A stretch of DNA of 64,000 bases from Candidatus Methylomirabilota bacterium (GTDB lineage Bacteria; Methylomirabilota; Methylomirabilia; Rokubacteriales; CSP1-6), in assembly GCA_035764725.1 (NCBI GenBank), contig DASTYT010000031.1:32962-96961 (forward strand), read 5' to 3'. Positions 49,728 to 59,405 of the stretch are shown piece after piece. The notes under the pieces were generated by a model, which saw only the letters and a program-made list of their open reading frames with translations, did no database searches and was not told the origin of the DNA. The position numbers and the translations under genes are program-made. How positions within the stretch are numbered: the first letter of the stretch is position 1; every line of letters begins with the position of its first letter.

Positions 49728-49880
49728 ATGTGGCTAACCATATTCCTGCTCGTCATCGGCTTGCTCGCGGGAGTCCTGTATCTCGTCGCGGTCAGGCGCG
49801 GAATGTCTCCTGACGAGCCCGAAAAGGGGCGAGACAAGAACCAGCGCCACTTTCGAGACCCGGGCCCCCCGGGCTGGTAA
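49728..49880 (+). CDS. Small single-pass membrane protein, 50 aa
   Basis: Starts MWLTIFLLVIGLLAGVLYLV, one hydrophobic helix, followed by a charged soluble tail ending PGPPGW. The strong AGGGGGAGGGG motif about 9 nt before the ATG supports translation. No family recognised. It lies between the aminotransferase and the phosphatase genes. Confidence 0.6.
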   Translation: MWLTIFLLVIGLLAGVLYLVAVRRGMSPDEPEKGRDKNQRHFRDPGPPGW

Positions 49881-49949
49881 CCGAGGCGGGAGCCGGTCTC
49901 CCGAGCCTAGGCAGAACGCGCCCCCTTCCGGTAACATAGCGCGTTGGCC

Positions 49950-50579
49950 ATGGCACTCCGACTCTTCCTCATACGGCATGCGCAGACGGTCTGGAACCGT
50001 GACCGCCGGTACCAGGGGTGGCAGGACTCTCCCCTGTCCGAGGTGGGGCGGGCCCAGGCCGAGGCAGTGGCCCGGGCCCTCAGCCGGGAGCCCTTGAAGG
50101 CCGTGTACTCGAGCACGCTGGGCCGTGCCCGCGAGACCGCCGAGGCCATCGCCGCCGCCCAGGGCCTGGCGGTGCGCGAGGATGCCGATTTCCGGGAGAT
50201 GGCCTTCGGCGCGTGGGAGGGGCTCTGCTTCGATGACTGTAAGGCCAAGGATCCCGACCGCTTTCGCCTCTGGGCGGACGCTCCGCACCGCTTCGTGCCG
50301 CCGGGCGAAGGGGAGACGCTCGACGACGTCCGCACCCGTGTGCTCGCCGGGCTCGAGCGGCTGCGCCGCGAGCACGACGGGCAGAGCGTGTGCCTGGTGG
50401 CGCACGGCATCTCCGCTCGCATCATCATCCTCGAGGCCCTGGGCCTGCCGCTCGAGCGGATCTGGTCCATTCACCTCGCGTCCACCGGTATTTCCGAGCT
50501 CGAGTTTCGCCACGACTGGACGGCCCTGCACCGGATGAACACCCTGGTGCACCTGGACGCCGTTCCCGTCGCCCGCTGA
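49950..50579 (+). CDS. Histidine phosphatase family protein
   Basis: A 209-residue enzyme of the phosphoglycerate-mutase-like fold. The phosphohistidine is His10 in FLIRHAQTVWN. The second Arg lies in VYSSTLGRARETAEAI, the acid in FREMAFGAWEG and the second His in CLVAHGISARI. Alpha-ribazole phosphatase or a broad acid phosphatase are options. The ATG is preferred over a TTG two codons earlier. Confidence 0.9.
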   Translation: MALRLFLIRHAQTVWNRDRRYQGWQDSPLSEVGRAQAEAVARALSREPLKAVYSSTLGRARETAEAIAAAQGLAVREDADFREMAFGAWEGLCFDDCKAKDPDRFRLWADAPHRFVPPGEGETLDDVRTRVLAGLERLRREHDGQSVCLVAHGISARIIILEALGLPLERIWSIHLASTGISELEFRHDWTALHRMNTLVHLDAVPVAR

Positions 50580-50594
50580 CAGGGCGCCCGCATC

Positions 50595-51935
50595 ATGGAG
50601 CGCCGGCCGCCGCAGACTCAGCTCCCCAAGGGCGTGAAGATCTATCTGCCCGACGAGGCCGCCGTCAAGCGCGTGGTGGAGGAGCGCCTGCTCGGCGTGT
50701 TCCGCCGCTGGGGCTATCGCGAGGTGGTGACGCCGACCTACGAATACTTCGACGTCCTCTCCAAGGGCACGGACGTGGACCTGCAGGAGGGCATGTTCAA
50801 GCTGGTCGACCGCGAGAGCGGCCGGCTCCTCGCCCTCCGCGCCGACATCACGCCGCAGATCGCCCGCATCGTCGCGAGCCGGCTGCGCGACGAGCCCAAG
50901 CCCCTGCGCCTGGCGTATGTCACCAACGTGTTCCGCGATGCCGAGCCCCAGGTGGGCCGCTATCGCGAGTTCTACCAGGCCGGCGTGGAGCTGGTGGGCC
51001 TGCCCAACCCCGAGGGTGACGCCGAGATGATCGCCATGACCGTGGAAGGGCTGCAGGCGCTCGGGCTGTCAGATTTCCAGTTGGATGTGGGGCAGACCGA
51101 CTTCTTCCGCGGCATGCTGGAGGACCTGGGCGCCGATCTCGAGACCGCGCGCGACCTCCGCTCGGCGCTCGGCCGCAAGGACGTCTCCGCGCTGGAGCGG
51201 CGTGTGGCCGCGCTGGGGGCCCCCGCTGCCGTGACCGAGGCGCTGCTCGCGCTGCCGACGCTCTACGGCCGCGGCGACGTGCTGGAGCGCGCGGAGCGCC
51301 TGGTGAAGAACGCCCGCTCCGAGGCCGCCCTCGCCAATCTGGCCGAGGTGTACCGGCTCCTTCGCCTCTACGGCCTGGCCGACAGCGTGCTACTCGACCT
51401 CGGCGAGGTGCGCGGCTTCGACTACTACTCCGGCGTGCACTTCGAGGCCTATGTGTCCGGCCTCGGCGCACCCCTGGTGGGCGGCGGCCGCTACGACCAG
51501 ATGCTCGGCCGCTTCGGCTACGATTGCCCGGCCACGGGCTTCGCGTTCGAGGTGGGCCGCGCCCTCCTGGCGCTGGAGTCGCAGGGCGCGCGGCCGGAGC
51601 TGGGAGGCCCGGACTTCTACATCATCGACTTCACGCCAGAGAAGACCCAGGCCCTCGCCCTCGCCCGGCGCTATCGCGACCTCGGGGCGGCGGTGGCCCG
51701 GGACATCATCAGCCGTGGGCTCGAGGCGTCGCTGGCCTATGCGCGCCAGCAGCGCGCGCGCTGGGTGCTCGTGATCGGGGAGCCGGGCCGTCGCGCCGAC
51801 GAGGTGCGCGTGCTCGATCTCCGCGCCGAGGCCCCGGGCGGGCAGGCGGACGGCGAACGCGTCGTTTCAGCCAGCGCCCTTCTCGCCGAGCCGGAGAAGT
51901 ACTTTGCGGGTCTGAAGGAGACAGGTCATGCCTAA
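50595..51935 (+). CDS. hisZ: ATP phosphoribosyltransferase regulatory subunit HisZ
   Basis: A 446-residue paralogue of histidyl-tRNA synthetase that activates and feedback-regulates short-form HisG. Class II motifs remain: LRADITPQIARIVASRL, GRYREFYQAGVELVG, GFDYYSGVHFEAY and GGGRYDQMLGRFG. A C-terminal domain like an anticodon-binding domain (LALARRYRDLGAAVARDI) is kept. A true HisS would carry different His-binding residues, and the hisZ-purA pairing is conserved. Its stop overlaps purA by 8 bp. Confidence 0.9.
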   Translation: MERRPPQTQLPKGVKIYLPDEAAVKRVVEERLLGVFRRWGYREVVTPTYEYFDVLSKGTDVDLQEGMFKLVDRESGRLLALRADITPQIARIVASRLRDEPKPLRLAYVTNVFRDAEPQVGRYREFYQAGVELVGLPNPEGDAEMIAMTVEGLQALGLSDFQLDVGQTDFFRGMLEDLGADLETARDLRSALGRKDVSALERRVAALGAPAAVTEALLALPTLYGRGDVLERAERLVKNARSEAALANLAEVYRLLRLYGLADSVLLDLGEVRGFDYYSGVHFEAYVSGLGAPLVGGGRYDQMLGRFGYDCPATGFAFEVGRALLALESQGARPELGGPDFYIIDFTPEKTQALALARRYRDLGAAVARDIISRGLEASLAYARQQRARWVLVIGEPGRRADEVRVLDLRAEAPGGQADGERVVSASALLAEPEKYFAGLKETGHA

Positions 51936-53259
51936 CATCGTGGTGGTCGGCGCGCAGTGGGGAGACGAGGCCAAAGGCAAGCTGGTGGACGTGCTGGCCT
52001 CACACGTGGACGTGGTGGTGCGGTATCAGGGCGGCAACAATGCCGGCCACACCGTCATCGTGGGCCGCGAGAAGTTCGTGTTCCAGTCGCTGCCCTCGGG
52101 CATTCTCCGCCCCGGCTGCCGCTGCGTGATCGGCTGCGGCGTCGTGGTCGATCCCGCGTCGATGATCGAGGAGATGGAGGCGCTGGTGCAACGGGGGGTC
52201 TCCCTCGACGGGAACCTCTACATCTCGAAGAACGCGCACCTGATCATGCCCTATCACCCGGCGCTCGACCGCGCCTTCGAGTCCAAGGCGGGCAAGCGGC
52301 GCATCGGCACCACCGGCAAGGGCGTGGGCCCCGCGTACGCCGACAAGGCCGCGCGCGTCGGCATCCGCATGGCCGATCTCCTGGACGAGAGGCTCTTCCG
52401 GGAGAAGCTCGAGTACAACGTCATCCAGAAGAACCGCATCCTGCGGGAGATCTACGACGCGGAGACCTTCTCGGTGGAGGGCATCCTGGGTCCCTATCTT
52501 CGCTTCGCGGGGTGGCTCGCACCCTACATCACCGACACCGCGCTGCTGCTCTCCCAGTGGATGGACGCCGGCCGGTCGGTGCTGTTCGAGGGGGCTCAGG
52601 GCACCATGCTCGACATCGACCACGGGACCTACCCTTTCATCACCTCGTCCAGCACCACCGCGGGGGGCGCGTGCACCGGCAGCGGCATCCCGCCCACCAG
52701 GATCGACGGCTGCCTGGGCATCTCGAAGGCCTACTGCACGCGGGTGGGCGAGGGGCCATTCCCCACGGAGGTGCACCTCGAGACGGCGGACCTCTTGCGG
52801 TCCCGAGGCAACGAGTACGGGGCGGTGACGGGTCGGCCGCGCCGCACCGGATGGGCGGACGCGGTGGCGCTCCGCTACGCCGTGCGCATCAACGGCATGG
52901 ACACGCTCGCCATCACCAAGCTCGACGTCCTGGACGCCTGCGAGACGGTGAAGATCTGCACGGGCTACCGCTACCAGGGCGACCTCCTCACCGAGTTCCC
53001 CGAGGAGGAGCGCATCTGGCACGAGGCCGAGCCGGTATACGAGGAGCACTCCGGCTGGCAGACCTCCACCCAGGGACTGCGCGATTACGCGGAGCTGCCC
53101 ACCAAGGCGCGCGAGTACCTCGAGCGCCTCTCCGAGCTGATTGGCGTGGGCTTCGGCGTGGTCTCCACGGGGCCCGAGCGCGACGAGACCATTCTCATGC
53201 CGGAGTCGCCGCTCACGCAGTGGTATCCGAGCCTTCGCGGCTCGATTCCTCCTCGCTAG
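51928..53259 (+). CDS. purA: Adenylosuccinate synthetase PurA
   Basis: A 443-residue enzyme that joins IMP and aspartate with GTP on the way to AMP. It has GAQWGDEAKGKLVD (Asp13), NNAGHTV (His41), GTTGKGVGPAYADKAARVG, FEGAQGTMLDIDHGTYP and TGRPRRTGWAD. Length is normal. It is coupled to hisZ. Confidence 0.98.
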   Translation: MPNIVVVGAQWGDEAKGKLVDVLASHVDVVVRYQGGNNAGHTVIVGREKFVFQSLPSGILRPGCRCVIGCGVVVDPASMIEEMEALVQRGVSLDGNLYISKNAHLIMPYHPALDRAFESKAGKRRIGTTGKGVGPAYADKAARVGIRMADLLDERLFREKLEYNVIQKNRILREIYDAETFSVEGILGPYLRFAGWLAPYITDTALLLSQWMDAGRSVLFEGAQGTMLDIDHGTYPFITSSSTTAGGACTGSGIPPTRIDGCLGISKAYCTRVGEGPFPTEVHLETADLLRSRGNEYGAVTGRPRRTGWADAVALRYAVRINGMDTLAITKLDVLDACETVKICTGYRYQGDLLTEFPEEERIWHEAEPVYEEHSGWQTSTQGLRDYAELPTKAREYLERLSELIGVGFGVVSTGPERDETILMPESPLTQWYPSLRGSIPPR

Positions 53260-53367
53260 CGGGCGGCGGATCGTCGACCGGTAATCCTTACCTTCGGCTT
53301 CGTGTAACTCCTGCCCGGTCGCGCGTAGGCAGGCACGGTAGTGGCCCGAAAAGACGCGCCCGCCCGG

Positions 53368-53383
53368 TGGCATGCGGGTTGCC
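53368..53383 (+). promoter_or_regulatory. Possible sigma-54-like site before the PBP gene
   Basis: TGGCAT-N5-TTGCC with exact -24/-12 spacing, the same core as the site at 15929. Transcription would start at about 53394, practically on the start codon, so it would give a leaderless message or be a chance match. The rest of the 138-bp gap shows no clear sigma-70 promoter. Confidence 0.3.
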
Positions 53384-53397
53384 CTGGATAGGGCGTG

Positions 53398-55674
53398 ATG
53401 CGGATCCTGACGCCACGGCGCGGGCTTATCCTCGGCGGGCTCGCGGCCGTCGTGCTGATCGCGCTCGCCCTCGTCACCTACGCCGCGACCGAGCTCTCGC
53501 GCTTCGGTCGCGCCGAGGCGCGGCGCGGCCAGCTGATCTACGCGGGGCCGCAGGTGCTGCGCCCGGGCGTTCACGTGGGCATGGCGGATGTGGCCGGCTT
53601 GCTGACCCGGCTGGGCTATCAGGAGACGCGCAGCGCGCCCGCGGCGCCGGGCCAATTCCGCCGGGGGGCGACGTCCTGGGACATCGCGCTGCGTCCCCCC
53701 TCCGTCGGCGTGAGCGAGCAGGTTCCGCGCGTCCGGCTCGAGCTCCAAGGCGACCGCATCGCGCGCATCCGCCGCGGCCAGGCCGAGGTCCCGAGCCTGG
53801 TCTTGCCGCCCGAGGTGCTCACGAGCGCCGGTGCGGTGCCGGGCGAGACCTACCGTCCGGTGCGTCTCGCCGAGGTACCCCGGATCCTTCGTGACGCGGT
53901 CCTGGCGGCCGAGGACGATCGCTTCTACGAGCATGGCGGTCTCGATGCCCGCGCGCTGCTGCGCGCGCTGTGGTCCAACATGCGCGCCGGCCGGGTGGTG
54001 GAGGGTGGGAGCACCATTACCCAGCAGCTCGTGAAGAATCGCCTGCTGAGCCCGGAGCGCACCGTGCTGCGCAAGGCCCAGGAGGCATGGCTGTCCACCG
54101 CGCTGGAGTGGCGCTACTCGAAGGACCAGATCCTCGAGACCTATCTCAACGAGATCTATCTCGGCCACTGGGGAGCGGGGCCGGTGCGCGGCGTCGGGGC
54201 GGCCGCGCGCGTCTATTTCAGGAAGGAGCCCTCCCAGCTGACCCTCGGCGAGGCGGCCACGCTGGCCGGCATGATCCGCGCGCCGAACGTGGTCTCGCCG
54301 GCCGCCAGCGTCGAGAAGGCGCGGGCCCGGCGCGACGTGGTGCTGGCCCGCATGCGGGACCTGGCGATGATCAAGCCGGCCGACTTCGAGCGCGTCCGCC
54401 GCGAGCCCGTGCGCGCACCCGCGGGTCCGCCGCCGGGCCTGGTCGCCCCGTACTTCGTGGACTACGTGCAGCAGGAGATCGCGCGGCGCGGCGACGAGGA
54501 CACGGACGCCGACCCCGCCGGCCTGATCACCACGCTCGACGTGCCGCTGCAGCGCTTCGCCGAGGCGGCAGTGGCGCGCGGGCTCGACGAGCTCGAGACG
54601 CGCGTTCCGCGGCTCCGGCCCCGCGGCGCCGGCGACCGCGTCCAGGTCGTGCTCCTCGCGGTGGACCCGGCGACTGGCGGCATCCGCGCGCTCGTGGGCG
54701 GACGGGACTATCGCACGAGCCCCTTCAACCGCGCGGGGCTGGCCCGGCGGCAGCCAGGCTCCGCCTTCAAGCCCTTCGTGTACCTGGCCGCGCTGTCGGC
54801 CCGCGAGAACGGTCCGGCGTTCACCCTCGCCTCCCATGTCGAGGACGCACCCGTCACGCTGACCGTGGACGGGAAGCCCTGGACTCCGCGGAACTACTCG
54901 GATCGCTACGAGGGAGAGGTGTCCGTGCGGCGCGCGCTCGAGGCCTCGCTCAACGGCGCCACCGTGCGCATCGCCCAGACGGTCGGGCTGCCCGCCATCA
55001 TCGACGCGGCGCGCCGGATGGGCATCGAGAGCGATCTCAAGCCGGTCCCCGCCATCGCGCTGGGCGCGTTCGAGGTCACGCCCGTCGAGCTGGCGCGCGC
55101 GTACATTCCCTTCGCCGCGGGCGGACAGGCGCGTCCGGTGAGCGCGCTCGCGAGCGACGGGCGCGGCGAGGAGCCGCCGCGTCAGGCCATCTCGCCGGCG
55201 GAAGCCTATCTGCTCACCGCGGCGCTGCAGGGCGTGATCGACACGGGGACTGGCGCGGGTGTGCGGGCGATGGGCCTGGATGCCCCCGTCGCGGGGAAGA
55301 CGGGTACCACCAACGATGGACGCGACGCCTGGTTCGTGGGCTATAGCTCGAACCTGGTCACGCTCGTCTGGGTGGGCTTCGACGACGGCCGGCCGCTCGG
55401 ACTCAGCGGCGCGGAGGCGGCGGCCCCCATCTGGACCGAGTTCATGAAGCGCGCGCTGGCCACGTATCCCCCCACGCCGTTCGCGCCTCCCGACGGTGTC
55501 GAAACCGCGCGCATCGATCCCACCACCGGCAAGCGGGCGACCGAGGCCTGTCCCGAGGTGCGCACCGAGGTATTCCTGGTCGGCAGCGAGCCCGGGCTGT
55601 GCGAGCTCCACGGCACCGTGGTCGACCGGGTGCATCGGTGGTGGGACCGCGTCTGGGACTGGTTCAGGCGCTGA
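53398..55674 (+). CDS. mrcB: Bifunctional penicillin-binding protein 1b-like (GT51/transpeptidase)
   Basis: A 758-residue class A PBP. It has a short cytoplasmic tail, one helix (LILGGLAAVVLIALALVTYA) and a UB2H-like region (residues 50-130, LLTRLGYQET). The GT51 domain carries AAEDDRFYEHGG with catalytic Glu172 and GGSTITQQLVKN. The transpeptidase has SAFK (Ser455), a motif near SLNGATVRIAQ, and KTGTT (Lys634). It both polymerises and cross-links peptidoglycan. The UB2H-like region points to PBP1b, which needs a lipoprotein activator in E. coli. The ATG is preferred over the GTG directly before it. Confidence 0.92.
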   Translation: MRILTPRRGLILGGLAAVVLIALALVTYAATELSRFGRAEARRGQLIYAGPQVLRPGVHVGMADVAGLLTRLGYQETRSAPAAPGQFRRGATSWDIALRPPSVGVSEQVPRVRLELQGDRIARIRRGQAEVPSLVLPPEVLTSAGAVPGETYRPVRLAEVPRILRDAVLAAEDDRFYEHGGLDARALLRALWSNMRAGRVVEGGSTITQQLVKNRLLSPERTVLRKAQEAWLSTALEWRYSKDQILETYLNEIYLGHWGAGPVRGVGAAARVYFRKEPSQLTLGEAATLAGMIRAPNVVSPAASVEKARARRDVVLARMRDLAMIKPADFERVRREPVRAPAGPPPGLVAPYFVDYVQQEIARRGDEDTDADPAGLITTLDVPLQRFAEAAVARGLDELETRVPRLRPRGAGDRVQVVLLAVDPATGGIRALVGGRDYRTSPFNRAGLARRQPGSAFKPFVYLAALSARENGPAFTLASHVEDAPVTLTVDGKPWTPRNYSDRYEGEVSVRRALEASLNGATVRIAQTVGLPAIIDAARRMGIESDLKPVPAIALGAFEVTPVELARAYIPFAAGGQARPVSALASDGRGEEPPRQAISPAEAYLLTAALQGVIDTGTGAGVRAMGLDAPVAGKTGTTNDGRDAWFVGYSSNLVTLVWVGFDDGRPLGLSGAEAAAPIWTEFMKRALATYPPTPFAPPDGVETARIDPTTGKRATEACPEVRTEVFLVGSEPGLCELHGTVVDRVHRWWDRVWDWFRR

Positions 55675-55706
55675 TCCCCGCCTAACCGCCTAAGTCCGCG
55701 CGCCGC

Positions 55707-55735
55707 TTGACCGCCTCTGGCCCGGCGGCTACTCT
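55707..55735 (+). promoter_or_regulatory. Sigma-70-type promoter for the cyclase/ATPase/TPR gene
   Basis: TTGACC, 17-bp spacer, TACTCT (five of six and four of six). Start near 55742. This rules out the in-frame TTG at 55735 and supports the GTG at 55759 as initiator. Confidence 0.55.
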
Positions 55736-55758
55736 TGGCGGACTGGAGGGGCCCCGAC

Positions 55759-58700
55759 GTGAGGTGTCCGCGCTGCCAGACCGATAACCGGGCCGACGCC
55801 CGCTTCTGCGAGGAGTGCGGCGCCCGGATGGAGCAGATGTGCCCCTCCTGCGGGCACCCGGTCGGCGCCGGCAAGAAGTTCTGCGGGAACTGCGGGAGCT
55901 CCCTCACCGAGAAGGCCGTGACGGCCGCGCGCCCGGCGGCGCCGGCCCCCGAGAGCTACACCCCGAAGTACCTCGCGGACAAGATCCGCCTCAGCCGCTC
56001 GGACATGGCCGGTGAGCGGAAGCAGGTGACGGTGCTCTTCGCTGATCTCAAGGGCTCGATGGAGCTGCTCGCCGACCGCGATCCCGAGGAAGCGCGCCGG
56101 CTCCTCGACCCCGTGCTCGAGCGGATGATGGAGGCGGTGCACCGCTACGAAGGCACGGTGAACCAGGTCATGGGCGACGGCATCATGGCCCTGTTCGGCG
56201 CGCCGCTCGCCCACGAGGACCACGCGGTGCGGGCCTCCTACGCGGCGATCCGCATGCAGGATACGGTGGGCCACTACGCCGAGGAGCTGCGCCGCAACCA
56301 GGGCATCGACGTGCAGATCCGCGTGGGATTGAACTCGGGCGAGGTCGTGGTGCGCTCGATCGGCAGCGATCTGCACATGGACTACACTGCGGTGGGCCAG
56401 ACCACGCATCTGGCCGCGCGCATGGAGCAGCTCGCCCGGCCCGGCACCACGCTCATCACCAACTACACGCTGCGCCTGGCCGAGGGCTACGTCGAGGTGA
56501 AGGCGCTGGGGCCCGTGCCGGTGAAGGGCATGACCGACCCCATGGAGATCTTCGAGGTCGTGGGGGCGGGGCAGGTGCGCTCGCGCATGCAGGCCTCGGC
56601 CGCCCGCGGCCTCTCGCCCTTCGTGGGCCGCGATACCGAGCTCGATCGCCTCCGCCAGGCGCTCGAGCGCGCGCGGAAGGGACACGGGCAAGTGGTGGCT
56701 CTCGTGGGCGAGCCCGGCGTGGGCAAGTCGCGGCTCTTCTGGGAGTTCACGCACTCGCACCGCACTCAGGGCTGGCTGATGGGCGAGGCCGCCGCGGTCT
56801 CGTACAGCAAGCTGACACCCTACTTCCCGGTGGTGGAGTTCCTACGGCGCTACTTCCAGATCGACGAGCGCGACGACGCTCGCCGCATCCGCGAGAAGGT
56901 GACGGGCAAGCTCCTCACACTCGACGAGGCCCTGCGACCGACGCTGCCCGCCTTCCTGACCCTCTTGGACGTGCCGGTGGACGATCCGGAGTGGCCGGGC
57001 CCCGACTCCCCCCAGCGCCGCCAGCGCATCCTCGACGCGCTCAAGCGCCTGCTCCTGCGCGAGAGCCAGGTGCAGCCGCTGCTCCTCGTGTTCGAGGACC
57101 TGCACTGGATCGACTCGGAGACGCAGGCCTTCCTGGACAGCCTGGTCGAGAGCCTCCCCACCGCGCAGATTCTCCTGCTCGTGGGTTACCGGCCCGAGTA
57201 CCAGCACAACTGGGCGAGCCGCAGCCACTACACCCAGCTTCGCCTGGACCCGTTGCCGCCGGCGACCGCCGGCGATCTCCTCAAAGGGCTGCTGGGCCAG
57301 CACGAGAGCCTGGTCCCGGTGAAGCGCCTGCTCATCACGCGCACCGAGGGGAACCCGTTCTTCCTCGAGGAGTGCGTGCGCACGCTGGTGGAGACCCAGG
57401 TCCTGGTCGGGGACCGGGCCGCGTATCGGCTCGCCAAGCCGCTCAACGCGATCCAGGTGCCCGCGTCCGTGCAGGCGGTCATCGCCTCCCGCATCGACCG
57501 GCTCGATCCCGACGACAAGCGCCTGCTCCAGGCCGCCTCCGTCATCGGCAAGGACGTGGCGTTCACGCTGCTGACCGCCGTGGGCGAGATGCGCGAGGAG
57601 GAGCTGCGCCAGCGGCTCACGCGGCTCCAGCAGGCCGAGTTCCTGTTCGAGACGGGCCTCTTCCCGGACCTCCAGTACACGTTCACGCACGCGCTCACTC
57701 ACGGGGTCGCCTACGGCGGCCTTCTCCAGGAGCGGCGGCGGACACTCCACGCGCGCATCCTCGAAACCATGGAGCGGCTCTACGGCGAGCGCCGCGCGGA
57801 CCAGATCGAGCTGCTCGCCGACCACGCGTTCAAGGGCGAGGTGTGGCCGAAGGCGGTGACGTATCTGCGTCAGGCGGGGGCCAAGGCGGCGGGGCGCTCG
57901 GCCAATCGTGAGGCGGTGGCGCTGCTCGAGCAGGCCCTGGTGGCCCTCGCCGGGCTGCCGGAGGGGCGCGAGACCAGCGAGGCGGCCATCGACGTGCGAC
58001 TCGAGATGCGGCCGCCGCTCCTGCAGCTCGGCGAGCTTCAGAAGGCGCTCGCGCTGTCCCAGCAGGCCGAGAACATGGCCAAGCTGATCAGCGACGAGTC
58101 GCGGCTGGCCCGCGTCTACACCTATCTCGTCAACTACCACTACCTCAAGGGCGAGCCGGACGCCGCCATCGCCTACGGCGAGCGCTGCCTGGCCATCGGC
58201 GAATCGGGGCAGGACGTGGCGCTCCAGGCGCTCGCGCGCGGCTACATGGGCTACTCGTACCACGCGCAGGGCCGGTACCGCGAAGCCGAGGCGGTGCTCA
58301 TGCAGAACGTGGAGCGGCTCGAGGAGGTGCGGGGCCGGGAGAGCGGTCCGCAGACCACCGTGTCCTACACCTCTTCCACGGGCTGGCTCGCCTTCGCGCT
58401 GGCGGAGCTGGGGGAGTTCGATCTCGCCGCCACGTATGCCGAGATCGGCCAGCGCGCGGCGGAGACCGATCGCCACGCCTACGCCCAGGCCATCGCGTGG
58501 ACGCTGGCGGGCCTCGTCGCCCTGCGCCGGGGCCACATGGACAAGGCCCTGCATCTCCTCGAGCGGAGCCTGGAAGCCTGCCTCGAGAAGCAGCTTACGG
58601 TGTGGCGGCCGCTCCCGTCCTCGCTGCTGGGGCTCACGCGCGCGCGGGTGGGGCGCGCGGAGGACGGCCTCCCGCTGCTCGAGGACGGCGTGCGTCTCAC

Positions 58701-59403
58701 CGAGGAGCTGGGCGTCAAGGCCTACCTTGCGAGCTGGACGGTGAACCTCGCCGGCGGGCTCCTCGCCGCGGGGCAGCCCGAGCGCGCGCGCGAGACCGCC
58801 CAGCGCGCCCTCGATCTCGCGCTCACGCACAAGGAGCGTGGGCACCAGGCCTACGCCCTCCGGCTGCTCGGCGAGCTGGCCGTACGCTCCGACCCGCCCG
58901 ATCTCACGCGGGCGGAGAAGGATCTCACCCAGGCCCGCACCCTGGCCGAAGAGCTTGGCATGCGCCCGCTCCTGGGCCGCATCATGCTCTCGCTCGGGGA
59001 GATGCATCGCGTGGGCGGCGATCACGCCAAGGCGGAGACCCATATCTTCCGTGCCATCACGCTCTTCCGCGAGATGGACATGCGCCACTGGCTGGAAGAG
59101 GCGGCCACGCAGCTCAAGGCGCTGGGCCATCTCCTCGTGATCGCGCACTATAACCTCGGGCTTTTCGACTTCCTGAAGGAGCGCTTCGACGCCGACCAGG
59201 ACGTGACCGTCGTCCTCGACCGGCGCAAGGGCGAGCGGCGCCGGGCCGGCCCCTCGCCCGGCGCCGATCGACGCGGCCGCGAGCGCCGCCGCACCGCCGT
59301 CGTCATCGATGGCGCGCTCCGGCTGCAGGGCTTCGTGGTGATCCCGCACGAGGACACCGGCGCGGGCATGCCCACCGAGGGCAAGCCCCGCAAGAAGAGC
59401 TAG
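55759..59403 (+). CDS. Zinc-ribbon, class III cyclase, AAA_16 ATPase, TPR protein
   Basis: A 1214-residue signalling protein. Double zinc ribbon with Cys 3, 6, 17, 20 and 28, 31, 42, 45. A class III nucleotidyl cyclase domain (about 85-265) keeps both metal Asps, Asp96 in VTVLFADLKGS and Asp140 in MGDGIMALFG, and MDYTAVG. The transition-state Asn is His217 (TTHLAARM), so activity may be altered. The AAA_16 domain starts at FVGRDTELDRL with Walker A GEPGVGKS (317-324) and DLHWIDS. TPR-like repeats fill about 700-1150, ending in an Arg-rich tail (DRRKGERRR, RRGRERRR). GGAGGGG lies 7 nt before the GTG. It may sense a ligand through ATPase/TPR and gate the cyclase. Confidence 0.9.
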   Translation: MRCPRCQTDNRADARFCEECGARMEQMCPSCGHPVGAGKKFCGNCGSSLTEKAVTAARPAAPAPESYTPKYLADKIRLSRSDMAGERKQVTVLFADLKGSMELLADRDPEEARRLLDPVLERMMEAVHRYEGTVNQVMGDGIMALFGAPLAHEDHAVRASYAAIRMQDTVGHYAEELRRNQGIDVQIRVGLNSGEVVVRSIGSDLHMDYTAVGQTTHLAARMEQLARPGTTLITNYTLRLAEGYVEVKALGPVPVKGMTDPMEIFEVVGAGQVRSRMQASAARGLSPFVGRDTELDRLRQALERARKGHGQVVALVGEPGVGKSRLFWEFTHSHRTQGWLMGEAAAVSYSKLTPYFPVVEFLRRYFQIDERDDARRIREKVTGKLLTLDEALRPTLPAFLTLLDVPVDDPEWPGPDSPQRRQRILDALKRLLLRESQVQPLLLVFEDLHWIDSETQAFLDSLVESLPTAQILLLVGYRPEYQHNWASRSHYTQLRLDPLPPATAGDLLKGLLGQHESLVPVKRLLITRTEGNPFFLEECVRTLVETQVLVGDRAAYRLAKPLNAIQVPASVQAVIASRIDRLDPDDKRLLQAASVIGKDVAFTLLTAVGEMREEELRQRLTRLQQAEFLFETGLFPDLQYTFTHALTHGVAYGGLLQERRRTLHARILETMERLYGERRADQIELLADHAFKGEVWPKAVTYLRQAGAKAAGRSANREAVALLEQALVALAGLPEGRETSEAAIDVRLEMRPPLLQLGELQKALALSQQAENMAKLISDESRLARVYTYLVNYHYLKGEPDAAIAYGERCLAIGESGQDVALQALARGYMGYSYHAQGRYREAEAVLMQNVERLEEVRGRESGPQTTVSYTSSTGWLAFALAELGEFDLAATYAEIGQRAAETDRHAYAQAIAWTLAGLVALRRGHMDKALHLLERSLEACLEKQLTVWRPLPSSLLGLTRARVGRAEDGLPLLEDGVRLTEELGVKAYLASWTVNLAGGLLAAGQPERARETAQRALDLALTHKERGHQAYALRLLGELAVRSDPPDLTRAEKDLTQARTLAEELGMRPLLGRIMLSLGEMHRVGGDHAKAETHIFRAITLFREMDMRHWLEEAATQLKALGHLLVIAHYNLGLFDFLKERFDADQDVTVVLDRRKGERRRAGPSPGADRRGRERRRTAVVIDGALRLQGFVVIPHEDTGAGMPTEGKPRKKS

Positions 59404-59405
59404 GC

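Noticed and set aside
52000-55635. 1211-codon open frame on the minus strand
   Set aside because: Antisense shadow of purA and the PBP gene; no family motif and the typical composition of GC-rich antisense frames.
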